DNA from: Chloroflexota bacterium
GTDB taxonomy: Bacteria > Chloroflexota > Dehalococcoidia > Bin125
DNA: 36,776 nt
Reading direction: 5' to 3'
Assembly: GCA_003228175.2 (NCBI GenBank)
Contig: QGNQ01000020.1
Coordinates: forward strand, 1-36,776
This document shows, one piece after another, positions 23,949 through 31,550 of this stretch (the stretch's first letter is position 1; every line of letters begins with the position of its first letter). A program made the translations under genes and the position numbers. The notes below the pieces were generated by a model. It saw only the letters and a program-made list of their open reading frames with translations. It searched no databases and had not been told where the DNA came from.

Positions 23949-25610
23949 GTGGCAGAGCTAAGCGGTGCGGAGATCCTGGCCAAGAGCCTGAAGACCCAGG
24001 GCGTCGGCGAGATGTTCGGACTGGTGGGCCTGCCCATTGGGCCGATCACAGCTGCCGTCCAGGCAGAAGGCCTGCGCTACATCGGCGTGCGCCATGAACA
24101 GGCGGCGGCATTCGCCGCCCAGGCGGCGGGCTACATGAGCGGTCGCATCGGCGTTGCGGCCGTTGTCTCCGGCCCCGGCATGACCAACGCGATCACCGCT
24201 CTGGGCAACGCCGAGGCCAACTGCTGGCCAATGATGCTCATCGGCGGCTCCTCCAGCACGGACTTGATGGAGCGCGGCGACTTCCAGGAGACGCCGCAGC
24301 TGCGCGCGGCCGCGCCCTTCGTCAAATGGGCCGGGCAGGCCCAAGACCCGCGGCTCATCCCCCACCTCGTCGCGACAGCCGTCCGCAACGCGATCAGTGG
24401 TCGCCCCGGCGCTGTCTACCTCGACATGCCCGGCAACATCATCGACGGAACCGCGGAAGAGGATGAGGTCCGCTGGGCGGAGCGCGTGCCGGACCCGTCC
24501 CGTGGCAAGGCGGCCGATGACGATCTGGCGAAGGCGCTGGAGACCCTCAAGAGCGCCAACAACCCACTGGTCGTGGTGGGCAAAGGCGCGGCCTGGGCGC
24601 GGGCCGAGAACGAGGTCCGCGAGTTCATCGACAAAACCGGCCTCCCCTTCCTGCCCATGCCAATGGCCAAGGGTGTCGTGCCGGACGACCACTCGCTCAA
24701 CGTCTCCGCCGCTCGCACAACGGCGCTCAAGAACGCGGACGTCGTCTTCCTCATCGGTGCGCGGATGAATTGGATGCTGCACTTCGGGCTGCCGCCCCGC
24801 TGGAACGAGAACATCCGCGTCGTGCAGCTCGACATCGAGCCCGAGGAAATCGGCACCAATGTGCCCACTGAGGCCCCGCTGGTGGGCGACGCGCAGGCGA
24901 TCATGGGTCAGCTCAACGCCGCCCTGGACGCCGAGCCTTGGCAGTACGAGGACACCAGCGAGTGGAAGGCCTCCCTCAGCGCGGAGGTGGAGAAGAAGCG
25001 CAAGCAGAGCGAGGAGTTCTACAAGTCGGACGACATGCCCATGGGCTACTACCGTCCGCTGAAGATCCTCGACGACGCGATGCCGCGGGACGCCATCTTC
25101 GTCACCGAGGGCGAGAACACGATGGGCATCGCCCGCACCGTGATCAACTCCTACGAGCCACGAGCGCGCCTCGACGCCGGCACGTGGGGCACCATGGGCG
25201 TCGGGCCCGGCTTCGCGCTGGCCGCGCAAGCGCTCAACCCGGGCAAGCGGGTCGTGGCACTGGAGGGCGACGCCGCCTTTGGTTTCGGACCCGCGGAAGT
25301 GGAAACCGCCGTCCGCCACGAGCTGCCAATTACCTGGGTGATCTTCAACAACAACGGCATCGGCCAGGGCGTCGAGGAACTGGACCGCAGCAAGCCGCTG
25401 CCCCCCGGCGTGATGACGCCCCACTCGCACTACGAACGGATCATGGAAGCGTTTGGCGGCAAGGGCTACTACTGCACCACCCCGGACGAGCTGGAAGCGG
25501 CGGTCAAGGACTCCTTCGAGCAGGTGGGATCAACGCTGATCCATGTCGAGATCGCACCGCGGGCGATGCGTCGCAAGCAGGAGTTCGGCTGGCTCACCCG
25601 GCACAAGTAG
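23949..25610 (+). CDS. Thiamine-diphosphate enzyme, oxalyl-CoA decarboxylase/2-hydroxyacyl-CoA lyase-like
   Basis: A 553-residue ThDP enzyme with the pyrimidine-binding domain first (catalytic Glu50 in RHEQAAAFAA), a central domain (about 190-330), and the pyrophosphate domain with the Mg/ThDP motif GDAAFGFGPAEVET (from Gly440) ending in FNNNGIG. The overall pattern is that of oxalyl-CoA decarboxylase and 2-hydroxyacyl-CoA lyase, which act on acyl-CoA substrates through a formyl-CoA-type carbanion. I selected GTG at 23949, which has AAAGGGA five bases upstream; the frame is also open from a TTG at 23928. The gene stands alone, convergent with the M23 peptidase gene. The true substrate (oxalyl-CoA, a 2-hydroxyacyl-CoA or another 2-oxoacid) is undecided: no adjacent CoA-transferase (Frc) is present, which weakens the oxalate assignment. 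Confidence 0.85.
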   Translation: MAELSGAEILAKSLKTQGVGEMFGLVGLPIGPITAAVQAEGLRYIGVRHEQAAAFAAQAAGYMSGRIGVAAVVSGPGMTNAITALGNAEANCWPMMLIGGSSSTDLMERGDFQETPQLRAAAPFVKWAGQAQDPRLIPHLVATAVRNAISGRPGAVYLDMPGNIIDGTAEEDEVRWAERVPDPSRGKAADDDLAKALETLKSANNPLVVVGKGAAWARAENEVREFIDKTGLPFLPMPMAKGVVPDDHSLNVSAARTTALKNADVVFLIGARMNWMLHFGLPPRWNENIRVVQLDIEPEEIGTNVPTEAPLVGDAQAIMGQLNAALDAEPWQYEDTSEWKASLSAEVEKKRKQSEEFYKSDDMPMGYYRPLKILDDAMPRDAIFVTEGENTMGIARTVINSYEPRARLDAGTWGTMGVGPGFALAAQALNPGKRVVALEGDAAFGFGPAEVETAVRHELPITWVIFNNNGIGQGVEELDRSKPLPPGVMTPHSHYERIMEAFGGKGYYCTTPDELEAAVKDSFEQVGSTLIHVEIAPRAMRRKQEFGWLTRHK

Positions 25611-25632
25611 CGCCGCACACAGGCAGGGAGCG

Positions 25633-26886
25633 CTAGCGCTGGCTCCAGCTCACCGAGATGCCGGAGCGGATGCGGACCCAGACGCCTTCGCCGCTGCGCA
25701 ACGTCGTGAGGTCGTTGAGGAAGCTGGGCGCGTCCGGCCGGTAGGAACGGAAGCGCTGGGTGTCCGCGTCCCAACTGTGCACCGACTCAACCCACTGGGC
25801 GATCGGCGCGATCGCCTCGATCACGGATCGCGACGGGCCCGTCCAGGCGACCAGGTTGAAGCCGCCGCTGAGCCGCGGGGCGAAGCGGCTGGGAGCACCC
25901 ATCTCCGGCCACTCCAGCGCGACCCCAGACGTGACCGAGAGCCAGACAGCCGCGCCCGGACCAATGCGGTCGAGCGTGTTGGCAGCGTCCGGTAGGAACG
26001 CCGAATAGATCCGGTAGCGCTGTCCCACCGCCTCGAAGGCCAGAACGGCCGTGACCGCACCGTTGAAGCCATCGACCGTCTCGCGCAACGACGCCTCAGC
26101 GGGCCAGGAGACGAGATTCCAGCCGGGCGTAAGCGCCTGCACGGGCGCCACTTCGATCGGCTGCGGTTCGGGAACCGCCAGGGCCGGCGGCGCACCGGTT
26201 GCGGGCGCATCCGGGGGAGACGCCTCCGGCGCTTCGAGCGGCCCGGGATCCTGCGCGGGCGGCGCGTTGGGCGCCGGCGCGCCGATGGGCAGGTTCGAAG
26301 ACACAAACGTCCGATTCGCGTGCTCGTTCCAGGCGCCACTGTTAAGAAGGTTCACGCCTTCCAGCGCGTAATCCCAACTGAACGGAAGCGTTCGCCCGTT
26401 GCTGTCCTGATGCACCGCGTAGTGGATGTGGGCGATGCCGTTGTTGCCGGCGAATCCATCCGGCGCGACAACGCCCAGCCTTTGCCCCGCGACGACCTGC
26501 GTCCCGCGCTCAAAGCCCGGGTCCGGAAAGAAATGGCAGAGCAGGTGTGAAAGCCCGGCTCCGTCCTCCACGCTGAGACAGTCACCGCCCGAGTAGCGCA
26601 CCGCCCCAACGACCGGAGAAAGCACGACGGAGCCCGCCGTCGGCCCGTCGAGGCGGACGATATCCAGCGCGTCTACGTCGTGGCTGGTGTGCGAATAGGT
26701 GTTGTAGCCGGCGATCACGACCCACTCGCTGCCGAACTCGGCCGGGAGGGGCACACCGGCCGATGCACGCACCGATCCAGCGCCATCGGCCCCGGCCAGC
26801 GTGCCCAGGATCAGCAGCAGCGCCAGGCTCGCGATACGAAGCCGCTGGACGGGCGATTCGCGCAGGCGTCGGGTCGGCACAGTCAT
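25633..26886 (-). CDS. Secreted M23-type peptidase with two C-terminal GFNLVxW repeats
   Basis: A 417-residue exported protein. The signal peptide (about residues 15-38) is followed by an M23/LytM-like beta domain (about 45-200) with ALDIVRLDGPTAGSVVLSPV, matching the xDI...G-x-V-x-A region, and HIH at 153-155, the HxH zinc pair. The first His ligand is not in the standard H-x3-D position relative to Asp75: His66 and His69 are both nearby, so activity should be treated as likely but unproven. A Pro/Ala-rich linker (about 205-250) leads to two homologous segments beginning at Gly255 (GWNLVSW) and Gly342 (GFNLVAW), 87 residues apart, like those in the protein at 3506-5716. M23 enzymes cleave peptide cross-links of peptidoglycan. 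The ribosome-binding site is poor. The gene is divergent from the phosphoesterase across 85 bases. Confidence 0.8.
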   Translation of the reverse strand: MTVPTRRLRESPVQRLRIASLALLLILGTLAGADGAGSVRASAGVPLPAEFGSEWVVIAGYNTYSHTSHDVDALDIVRLDGPTAGSVVLSPVVGAVRYSGGDCLSVEDGAGLSHLLCHFFPDPGFERGTQVVAGQRLGVVAPDGFAGNNGIAHIHYAVHQDSNGRTLPFSWDYALEGVNLLNSGAWNEHANRTFVSSNLPIGAPAPNAPPAQDPGPLEAPEASPPDAPATGAPPALAVPEPQPIEVAPVQALTPGWNLVSWPAEASLRETVDGFNGAVTAVLAFEAVGQRYRIYSAFLPDAANTLDRIGPGAAVWLSVTSGVALEWPEMGAPSRFAPRLSGGFNLVAWTGPSRSVIEAIAPIAQWVESVHSWDADTQRFRSYRPDAPSFLNDLTTLRSGEGVWVRIRSGISVSWSQR

Positions 26887-26971
26887 GCGTATGATCGTCG
26901 GCAGTCGTAGGTGTTCTCCGTAGTGGGGCGCGCCCTAATCCGGGCGAGCGAACCCCTGAGTTGGAGGCAGC

Positions 26972-27859
26972 GTGGCGATCGCGTGGCCACGAGCGGTAAG
27001 CGTGCTTGGCGGTGCAGGGTTGGCTGGGAGCGCCGGCTGGACCGTCTACGCCTGGCGCGCGTCGAAGCGGGTCGATTGTTCCGAGACCGTCGTCACGGTG
27101 CCGAGTCTGCCACCCGGGCTGGACGGACTGCGTGTGCTGCACGTGGCCGACACGCATTTTCCAGCCAACGGCGAGTCCCTAGAGCGATTCCTCGCCGCGG
27201 CGCGCCGGCAGCGCTACGACATCGTGATTGGGACCGGCGACTACGTGGACACCGCCGCCGGCTGGGACGTTGCCCTGCGTGCGTTCGCGGCGCTCGAGCC
27301 GGGCCTGGGGGTCTTCGCGGTGATCGCCGGACACGACCGCGCCGCAGCGTCCCGCCGCGACTCGCTACTGCGCGTCCTGGGGCGCACGCGTCGCGCCCAG
27401 ATCGACCCAGCGCCGTTCGTGGCGGGCTTGCGGGCGGCTGGGGTCCGCGTGCTGATCAATGAGCACACCGCGGTGGAGATCGGCGGCGAACTGGTGCGCT
27501 TTATCGGCGTGGACGACGCCTACCACGGCCTCGACCGCCTGACCGAGGCGCTGCCCGCGGGAGATGCAGACGGTTTCCCCATCCTGCTCAGTCACTCCCC
27601 GGACGGGCTCCTGGACCCGGCCGCGCGCGGCCTGCCGCTCGCCTTCAGTGGTCACACCCACGGTGGCCAGATTCGCCTGCCCGGGTACGGGGCGCCCATG
27701 CGACACGCACGATCGGTGGGGCGGCGGCAAGCCGCAGGCGTGGTGCGCATCGGCGACGCGCAGGTCGTGATCAGCCGCGGCTTCGGCACGACCAGCGTGC
27801 CGCTGCGCTTCGCCTGTTCGCCGGAGCTGGGCGTCGTGGAGATTCGCGCCGCGCCCTGA
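26972..27859 (+). CDS. Membrane-anchored metallophosphoesterase (YkuE/YaeI-like)
   Basis: A 295-residue protein with a signal-anchor helix at the N-terminus and a calcineurin-like phosphoesterase domain. Motifs: HVADTH (Asp60, His62), GTGDYVD (Asp90), LLSHSPD (His208) and GHTHGGQ (227-233). The usual GNHD/E motif is AGHD (119-122) here, so the metal-ligand Asn is replaced by Gly120. This may change the second metal site or the substrate. YkuE/YaeI relatives are phosphodiesterases, some acting on lipid-linked or nucleotide substrates at the membrane. GTG at 26972 has GGAGG five bases upstream. The gene is followed after 400 bases by the riboswitch-controlled KamA gene and is not part of the same operon. 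Function beyond the fold is unknown. Confidence 0.85.
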   Translation: MAIAWPRAVSVLGGAGLAGSAGWTVYAWRASKRVDCSETVVTVPSLPPGLDGLRVLHVADTHFPANGESLERFLAAARRQRYDIVIGTGDYVDTAAGWDVALRAFAALEPGLGVFAVIAGHDRAAASRRDSLLRVLGRTRRAQIDPAPFVAGLRAAGVRVLINEHTAVEIGGELVRFIGVDDAYHGLDRLTEALPAGDADGFPILLSHSPDGLLDPAARGLPLAFSGHTHGGQIRLPGYGAPMRHARSVGRRQAAGVVRIGDAQVVISRGFGTTSVPLRFACSPELGVVEIRAAP

Positions 27860-28038
27860 GACCGGCTCGCGAGTTATCCCCAGTTTCCCTGCGTGAGAAA
27901 TCGAGCGAAAATCGACGGATCGCGGTCGTTTGAACGAGATATCAACATGCAATCCACAGTGGGCAGCGTCCGTCTGTCGGCAAGTTCCTTGACAGCGTCC
28001 GATACCAGAGTCGCGGCCCGCCCAGCCTCTGTTACCCC

Positions 28039-28047
28039 TGATAAGCT
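28039..28047 (+). promoter_or_regulatory. Extended -10 promoter for the riboswitch transcript
   Basis: TGATAAGCT matches the extended -10 form TGnTAnnnT. Transcription would start around 28053-28055, just before the first aptamer stem at 28058, which is the position expected for a riboswitch leader. No -35 box is clear. Upstream bases 27860-28038 contain no recognisable gene. Confidence 0.4.
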
Positions 28048-28057
28048 AGCCTCACAC

Positions 28058-28175
28058 AGCCGAGCTCCGTCGGTCGACGGCGGAGGCGGGGGACCCAATC
28101 TCAGTGGGGTGAATCCGGCTCGAACGAGCCGGTAGGCGACCCGAGCGCCGAACCCGTCAGCTAACCCCGTAGGCT
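28058..28175 (+). promoter_or_regulatory. ydaO/yuaA-type c-di-AMP riboswitch
   Basis: The conserved core of the c-di-AMP aptamer is plainly visible: GGGGTGAATCC (28106-28116), the CCGGCTC/GAGCCGG hairpin (28115-28132), GTAGG (28132-28136), then CCGAACCCGTCAGCTAACC (28148-28166) and GTAGGC (28169-28174). The outer stem P1 can be drawn between AGCC (28058-28061) and GGCT (28172-28175). The aptamer binds two c-di-AMP molecules; in the known class ligand binding usually turns expression off. It is 90 bases upstream of the KamA-like gene on the same strand and has no other candidate target. Confidence 0.92.
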
Positions 28176-28186
28176 CCTCAGGGGCC
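28172..28186 (+). promoter_or_regulatory. Hairpin alternative to riboswitch P1
   Basis: GGCTCC (28172-28177) can pair with GGGGCC (28181-28186) around a UCA loop (six pairs, one G-U). It uses the same GGCT that closes the aptamer P1 stem, so the two folds are mutually exclusive, as expected of an expression platform. Confidence 0.45.
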
Positions 28187-28225
28187 GTCCATCACAGACG
28201 ATGGCTACCTGTTCAGACCCAGTTC

Positions 28226-28251
28226 GATCGCGTGGGGGTACCCGCGTGATC
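28226..28251 (+). promoter_or_regulatory. Hairpin adjoining the KamA ribosome-binding site
   Basis: GATCGCGTGGG (28226-28236) pairs with CCCGCGTGATC (28241-28251): 11 pairs with two G-U and a four-base loop, ending two bases before GAGGAGG (28254-28260) of the GTG start at 28266. It could help to gate translation; it has no U-run and so is a poor terminator. Confidence 0.45.
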
Positions 28252-28265
28252 GAGAGGAGGAACAC

Positions 28266-29708
28266 GTGACTATCGAACCAGCGGAACACGCGCAGAGCCC
28301 GGGCGTCGCCCGCACCAGCCGCACCACATCACGTCCCGACATCGCGCCTCGCTACGAGTCGATCAACGTCCACAACTTTGAGGATGTGCCGCAAGTCCAG
28401 GCCCTGAGCGCCGCCCAGCGGCACGACATCCGCGTCGTCGCGCACGTGCTGCCGTTCAAATCGAATCGCTACGTCGTTGACGAGCTGATCGACTGGACCC
28501 AAGCGCCCGACGACCCCATCTTTCGACTCACCTTCCCGCATCGCGACATGCTGGAGCCAGAGGCCTTCGCTCGCATCGACGCGCTGTTGGACGCCGGGGC
28601 GTCGGCCCCGGAGATCAAGGTCGCCGCGGACGAGATCCGGCTCTCGCTGAACCCGCACCCTGCCGGCCAGCTGGACCACAACGTTCCCAGCGTGCACGGA
28701 CAGCCACTGCCGGGCATGCAGCACAAGTACCGCGAGACTGTCCTGTTCTTCCCCGCCCAGGGGCAAACCTGCCATGCCTACTGCACGTTCTGCTTCCGCT
28801 GGCCGCAATTCGTCGGCCTGGAAGGCAAGAAGTTCGCCATGCGCGAGGGCGAGTTGCTGCGTGACTATGTCTCGGAGCACCCGGAGGTCAGCGACGTCCT
28901 CTTCACCGGTGGCGACCCCCTGATTATGCGGACGAAGGTCCTGGAGACCTACCTGGAGCCACTGCTCGACGGGAACGCCGCCGCGAACGTGCGCACCATT
29001 CGCATTGGCACCAAGGCCCCGGGCTACTGGCCCCAGCGATTCGTCACGGACGAGGACGCCGAGGACCTCTTGCGCCTGTTCCGACGCGTCGTCGCGTCCG
29101 GCCGGCAGCTTGCGCTGATGGCGCACTTCAACCACCCCCGCGAGCTCGAGACCGCCGTGGCCCAGGAAGCGATCGCGCGAATCCGACGCACCGGCGCGCA
29201 GATCCGCGCCCAGTCGCCGCTGGTCCGGCACATCAACGACGACTCTGACGCGCTCGCCCGCATGTGGCAGCTGCAGGCGCAGCTCGGCATCGTGCCGTAC
29301 TACCTGTTCGTGGAGCGCGACACGGGCGCGCATCGCTACTTCGAGCTGCCGCTGGAGCGTGCCTGGCAGATCTTCCGCGGTGCCTACCAACAGGTCAGCG
29401 GTGTCGCGCGGACCGTCCGCGGGCCGAGCATGTCGGCGACGCCGGGCAAGGTCCAGATCCTGGGCGTCAGTGAAGCCGCCGGCGAAAAGGTCTTCGTGCT
29501 GCGCTTCCTGCAAGCGCGCAACCCGGACTGGGTGGGGCGGCCGTTCTTCGCCGCCTATGACCCCGAGGCACGCTGGCTGGACGATCTGCGCCCCGCCTTT
29601 GGCGAGGACGAGTTCTTCTACGAGGCCGAGTTGCGCGAAATGCTGGCCGTCCAAGGAAGTCCCTGGTCGCGCGACACGCAGGTCGTCCCGACGGCCGCTG
29701 GCGACTAG
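28266..29708 (+). CDS. KamA-family radical SAM aminomutase-like protein
   Basis: A 480-residue radical SAM/PLP enzyme of the lysine 2,3-aminomutase group. The cluster motif is CHAYCTFC (Cys169, Cys173, Cys176), followed by FTGGDPLIM (213-221) for SAM binding, GIVPYYLF (341-348) and Lys395 in TPGKVQIL, the likely PLP lysine. Lysine 2,3-aminomutase positions the lysine side chain with two Asp residues (D293 and D330 in the clostridial enzyme); by my alignment these fall on Arg351 (with Asp352 next to it) and about Ser390, so L-lysine may not be the substrate. The family makes beta-amino acids, among them beta-lysine used for the osmolyte N-epsilon-acetyl-beta-lysine. GTG start with GAGGAGG. A c-di-AMP riboswitch controls it. 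No acetyltransferase partner is adjacent. It ends at a CTAG shared with the convergent ABC permease gene. Confidence 0.85.
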   Translation: MTIEPAEHAQSPGVARTSRTTSRPDIAPRYESINVHNFEDVPQVQALSAAQRHDIRVVAHVLPFKSNRYVVDELIDWTQAPDDPIFRLTFPHRDMLEPEAFARIDALLDAGASAPEIKVAADEIRLSLNPHPAGQLDHNVPSVHGQPLPGMQHKYRETVLFFPAQGQTCHAYCTFCFRWPQFVGLEGKKFAMREGELLRDYVSEHPEVSDVLFTGGDPLIMRTKVLETYLEPLLDGNAAANVRTIRIGTKAPGYWPQRFVTDEDAEDLLRLFRRVVASGRQLALMAHFNHPRELETAVAQEAIARIRRTGAQIRAQSPLVRHINDDSDALARMWQLQAQLGIVPYYLFVERDTGAHRYFELPLERAWQIFRGAYQQVSGVARTVRGPSMSATPGKVQILGVSEAAGEKVFVLRFLQARNPDWVGRPFFAAYDPEARWLDDLRPAFGEDEFFYEAELREMLAVQGSPWSRDTQVVPTAAGD

Positions 29709-30550
29709 CGGATCAGACGCCGCCGGATCGACCAGATCGCGAGCCAGCAGAGCGGCGGCGTCACGACCGCCAGCCAGAGCACGTCGCCCGCGTGGGACCA
29801 GCCCACGTCGCCCAACATGAGGCCGCGGAAGATATCCACGACGTGCGCGAGCGGGTTGAACCAGCCCAGCGTCACCGCCCAGCCCGGCAGCTCATTCAGG
29901 GGGAAGAACGCCCCGCTGAACCAGAACATCGGGTTGATCACGATCGTGAAGTAGTACATCAGATGATGCATCGAGCGCGCGTAGCCGATGTAGGCAATGG
30001 AGATCGCGGAGAACAGCATCCCCATCAAGAAGGCCACCGGCAGCGCCAGGATCACCAGCGGCGACAGAAGGATGTCCCAGGCTGGGGTCAGGACCGCGAG
30101 CACGACCAGAACGGCCACGACGGTGATCACCGCGCGCAGCGCGCCCCAGATGATCTCCCCCGCCGCAATGTCCTCGGCCCGAGCCGGGGTCGCCAGCATC
30201 GCACCGTACGTATCCTGCTGCGCCAGTCGCAGGTACCCGCCCCAGAGCGTCTCGCCAACCGTCGCGAACATCGCGAACATGGCCATCACGCCGGGCGCCA
30301 CGAACACGATGTACTCCACGTCGGCGGCCAGCTCCACGAAGCGGCCCAACGCCAGCCCCATCACCAGCAGCGCCAGCGTGGGCTCTGAAACCGCGAGCAC
30401 GAGATTGAGGAACAGCAATTCGCGGTACACGTCGAGGTGCCGCCGCACGACGGGGAAGGAGCGGTGATCGGGCAACGCGACGCCCAGCCAGGTGCGGACC
30501 CCCCAGCCTTCTCCAGCGACGCGTGATCGGCGAGCGGTCAGCGACGTCAT
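29705..30550 (-). CDS. ABC-2 type transporter permease (NodJ/DrrB-like)
   Basis: A 281-residue integral membrane protein with about six predicted hydrophobic spans, typical of ABC-2 permeases: TLALLVMGLALGRFV, YIVFVAPGVMAMFAMF, AVITVVAVLVVLAVL, ILALPVAFLMGMLFSA, a YYFTIVINPMFWFSGAFFP segment and a C-terminal span. FFPLNELPGWA followed by FNPLAHVVDIFRG is the NodJ-type signature loop. With the ATPase encoded two bases upstream it forms a half-size ABC exporter for a small molecule, lipid or polysaccharide. ATG at 30550 is preceded by AGGAG. The cargo cannot be deduced from the sequence. Its TAG stop shares CTAG (29705-29708) with the KamA gene. Confidence 0.88.
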   Translation of the reverse strand: MTSLTARRSRVAGEGWGVRTWLGVALPDHRSFPVVRRHLDVYRELLFLNLVLAVSEPTLALLVMGLALGRFVELAADVEYIVFVAPGVMAMFAMFATVGETLWGGYLRLAQQDTYGAMLATPARAEDIAAGEIIWGALRAVITVVAVLVVLAVLTPAWDILLSPLVILALPVAFLMGMLFSAISIAYIGYARSMHHLMYYFTIVINPMFWFSGAFFPLNELPGWAVTLGWFNPLAHVVDIFRGLMLGDVGWSHAGDVLWLAVVTPPLCWLAIWSIRRRLIR

Positions 30551-30552
30551 GC

Positions 30553-31521
30553 CTACTCCTGCAATCCGTGGCCGGTGAGGCGGAGGAAGACATCCTCCAG
30601 GTTGGCGTGGCGACGGCTGATCCGATACGGATCGTCGATCAGGGCCTCGGCGCGCCCGCTGTCGGCGTCGTTCAGACCGTAGATGTAGAGCAGGTCGCCC
30701 ACCTCCTCCAACCGCGCGCCGTTGGCCAGCGGTGCGGCGAGCGTGTCCCGCAAGCGCGCGGTATCCCCGTCCAGCGAACGCACCTGCAACACCGGCCCGC
30801 CGGCGTGCTGCTCAATAAGGTCCCGCGGTCGTCCATGGTCGATGATCACCCCATTGTCCATGACCGCGATCCGGTCGCAGAGACGCTCGGCCTCCTCCAT
30901 GTAATGCGTCGTCAGCAGCATCGTGACGCCGCGCTCGCGCAGCTGCTGGAGCTTCCGCCAGACCAGATGCCGCGCCTGCGGATCGAGTCCCGTCGTCGGT
31001 TCGTCAAGCACCAGCAAGCGCGGATCGCTCATCAGCGCCCGGGCCAAGACGAGGCGTCGCGCCATGCCGCCGGACAGCTCATCGATACGCGCCGTGGCCC
31101 GTTCCTCCAACTGGACCAGTTCCAGCACCTCGCTGGCCCGGCGCTCGGCCTCGCGACGCGGGATGTCGAAGAAACGTGCGTAGGAGATCAGATTGCCGTG
31201 TGCGCTGAGGTCCGGGTCCAGGTTGTTGTTCTGGGGCACGACCCCCAGCAGGGACTTGATCTCCCGGTCGTTGCGCTGCACGTCGAGGCCGGCGACATGC
31301 AGCGTGCCGGCGCTGACCGGCAAGACGCAGCTGATCATGCCGATCGTTGAGGTCTTGCCGGCCCCGTTCGGTCCCAGCAGTCCGAAGAACTCGCCCGGCG
31401 CCACGCGCAGATCGATGCCGGCCACCGCTTCGAAGTCGCCGTAGCGCTTCCGCAGCCCGCTGGCTTCGATCATCGGCGGCGGCGGCGTCCGCAAGGATTC
31501 GATCGTCGGTTCGGCGGTCAC
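30553..31521 (-). CDS. ABC transporter ATP-binding protein (NodI/DrrA-like)
   Basis: A 322-residue cytoplasmic ATPase. Walker A GPNGAGKT, Q-loop VVPQNNNLDPDLSAHGNL, signature LSGGM, Walker B LLVLDEPTTGLDPQ and switch TTHYMEEAE are intact. The NNNLD...HGNL form of the Q-loop is typical of the DrrA/NodI exporter group. GTG at 31521 has GGAG upstream; an internal ATG 16 residues later is an alternative start. It is the first gene of a two-gene operon with the ABC-2 permease, two bases apart, and the pair should drive export. The 5' end of the gene abuts the remnant of a DUF429 gene on the other strand. Confidence 0.92.
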   Translation of the reverse strand: MTAEPTIESLRTPPPPMIEASGLRKRYGDFEAVAGIDLRVAPGEFFGLLGPNGAGKTSTIGMISCVLPVSAGTLHVAGLDVQRNDREIKSLLGVVPQNNNLDPDLSAHGNLISYARFFDIPRREAERRASEVLELVQLEERATARIDELSGGMARRLVLARALMSDPRLLVLDEPTTGLDPQARHLVWRKLQQLRERGVTMLLTTHYMEEAERLCDRIAVMDNGVIIDHGRPRDLIEQHAGGPVLQVRSLDGDTARLRDTLAAPLANGARLEEVGDLLYIYGLNDADSGRAEALIDDPYRISRRHANLEDVFLRLTGHGLQE

Positions 31522-31550
31522 ATCAACTCCAAGATCCGAGCATACGGACG

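Noticed and set aside
23958-25430. 490-codon minus-strand frame opposite the ThDP enzyme gene
   Set aside because: GC-rich shadow frame; its protein is His/Val/Arg-rich without any family pattern, while the plus strand has all ThDP motifs.
27871-27879. TTATCCCCA resembling a DnaA box
   Set aside because: Single imperfect copy; no cluster, AT-rich unwinding region or dnaA/dnaN neighbours.
27989-27994. Perfect TTGACA as a -35 box before the riboswitch
   Set aside because: No -10-like sequence at 16-18 bases downstream; the extended -10 at 28039-28047 fits the aptamer start better.
28329-29654. 441-codon minus-strand frame opposite the KamA-like gene
   Set aside because: Shadow frame with no recognisable motif; the plus strand has the radical SAM and PLP residues and the riboswitch.
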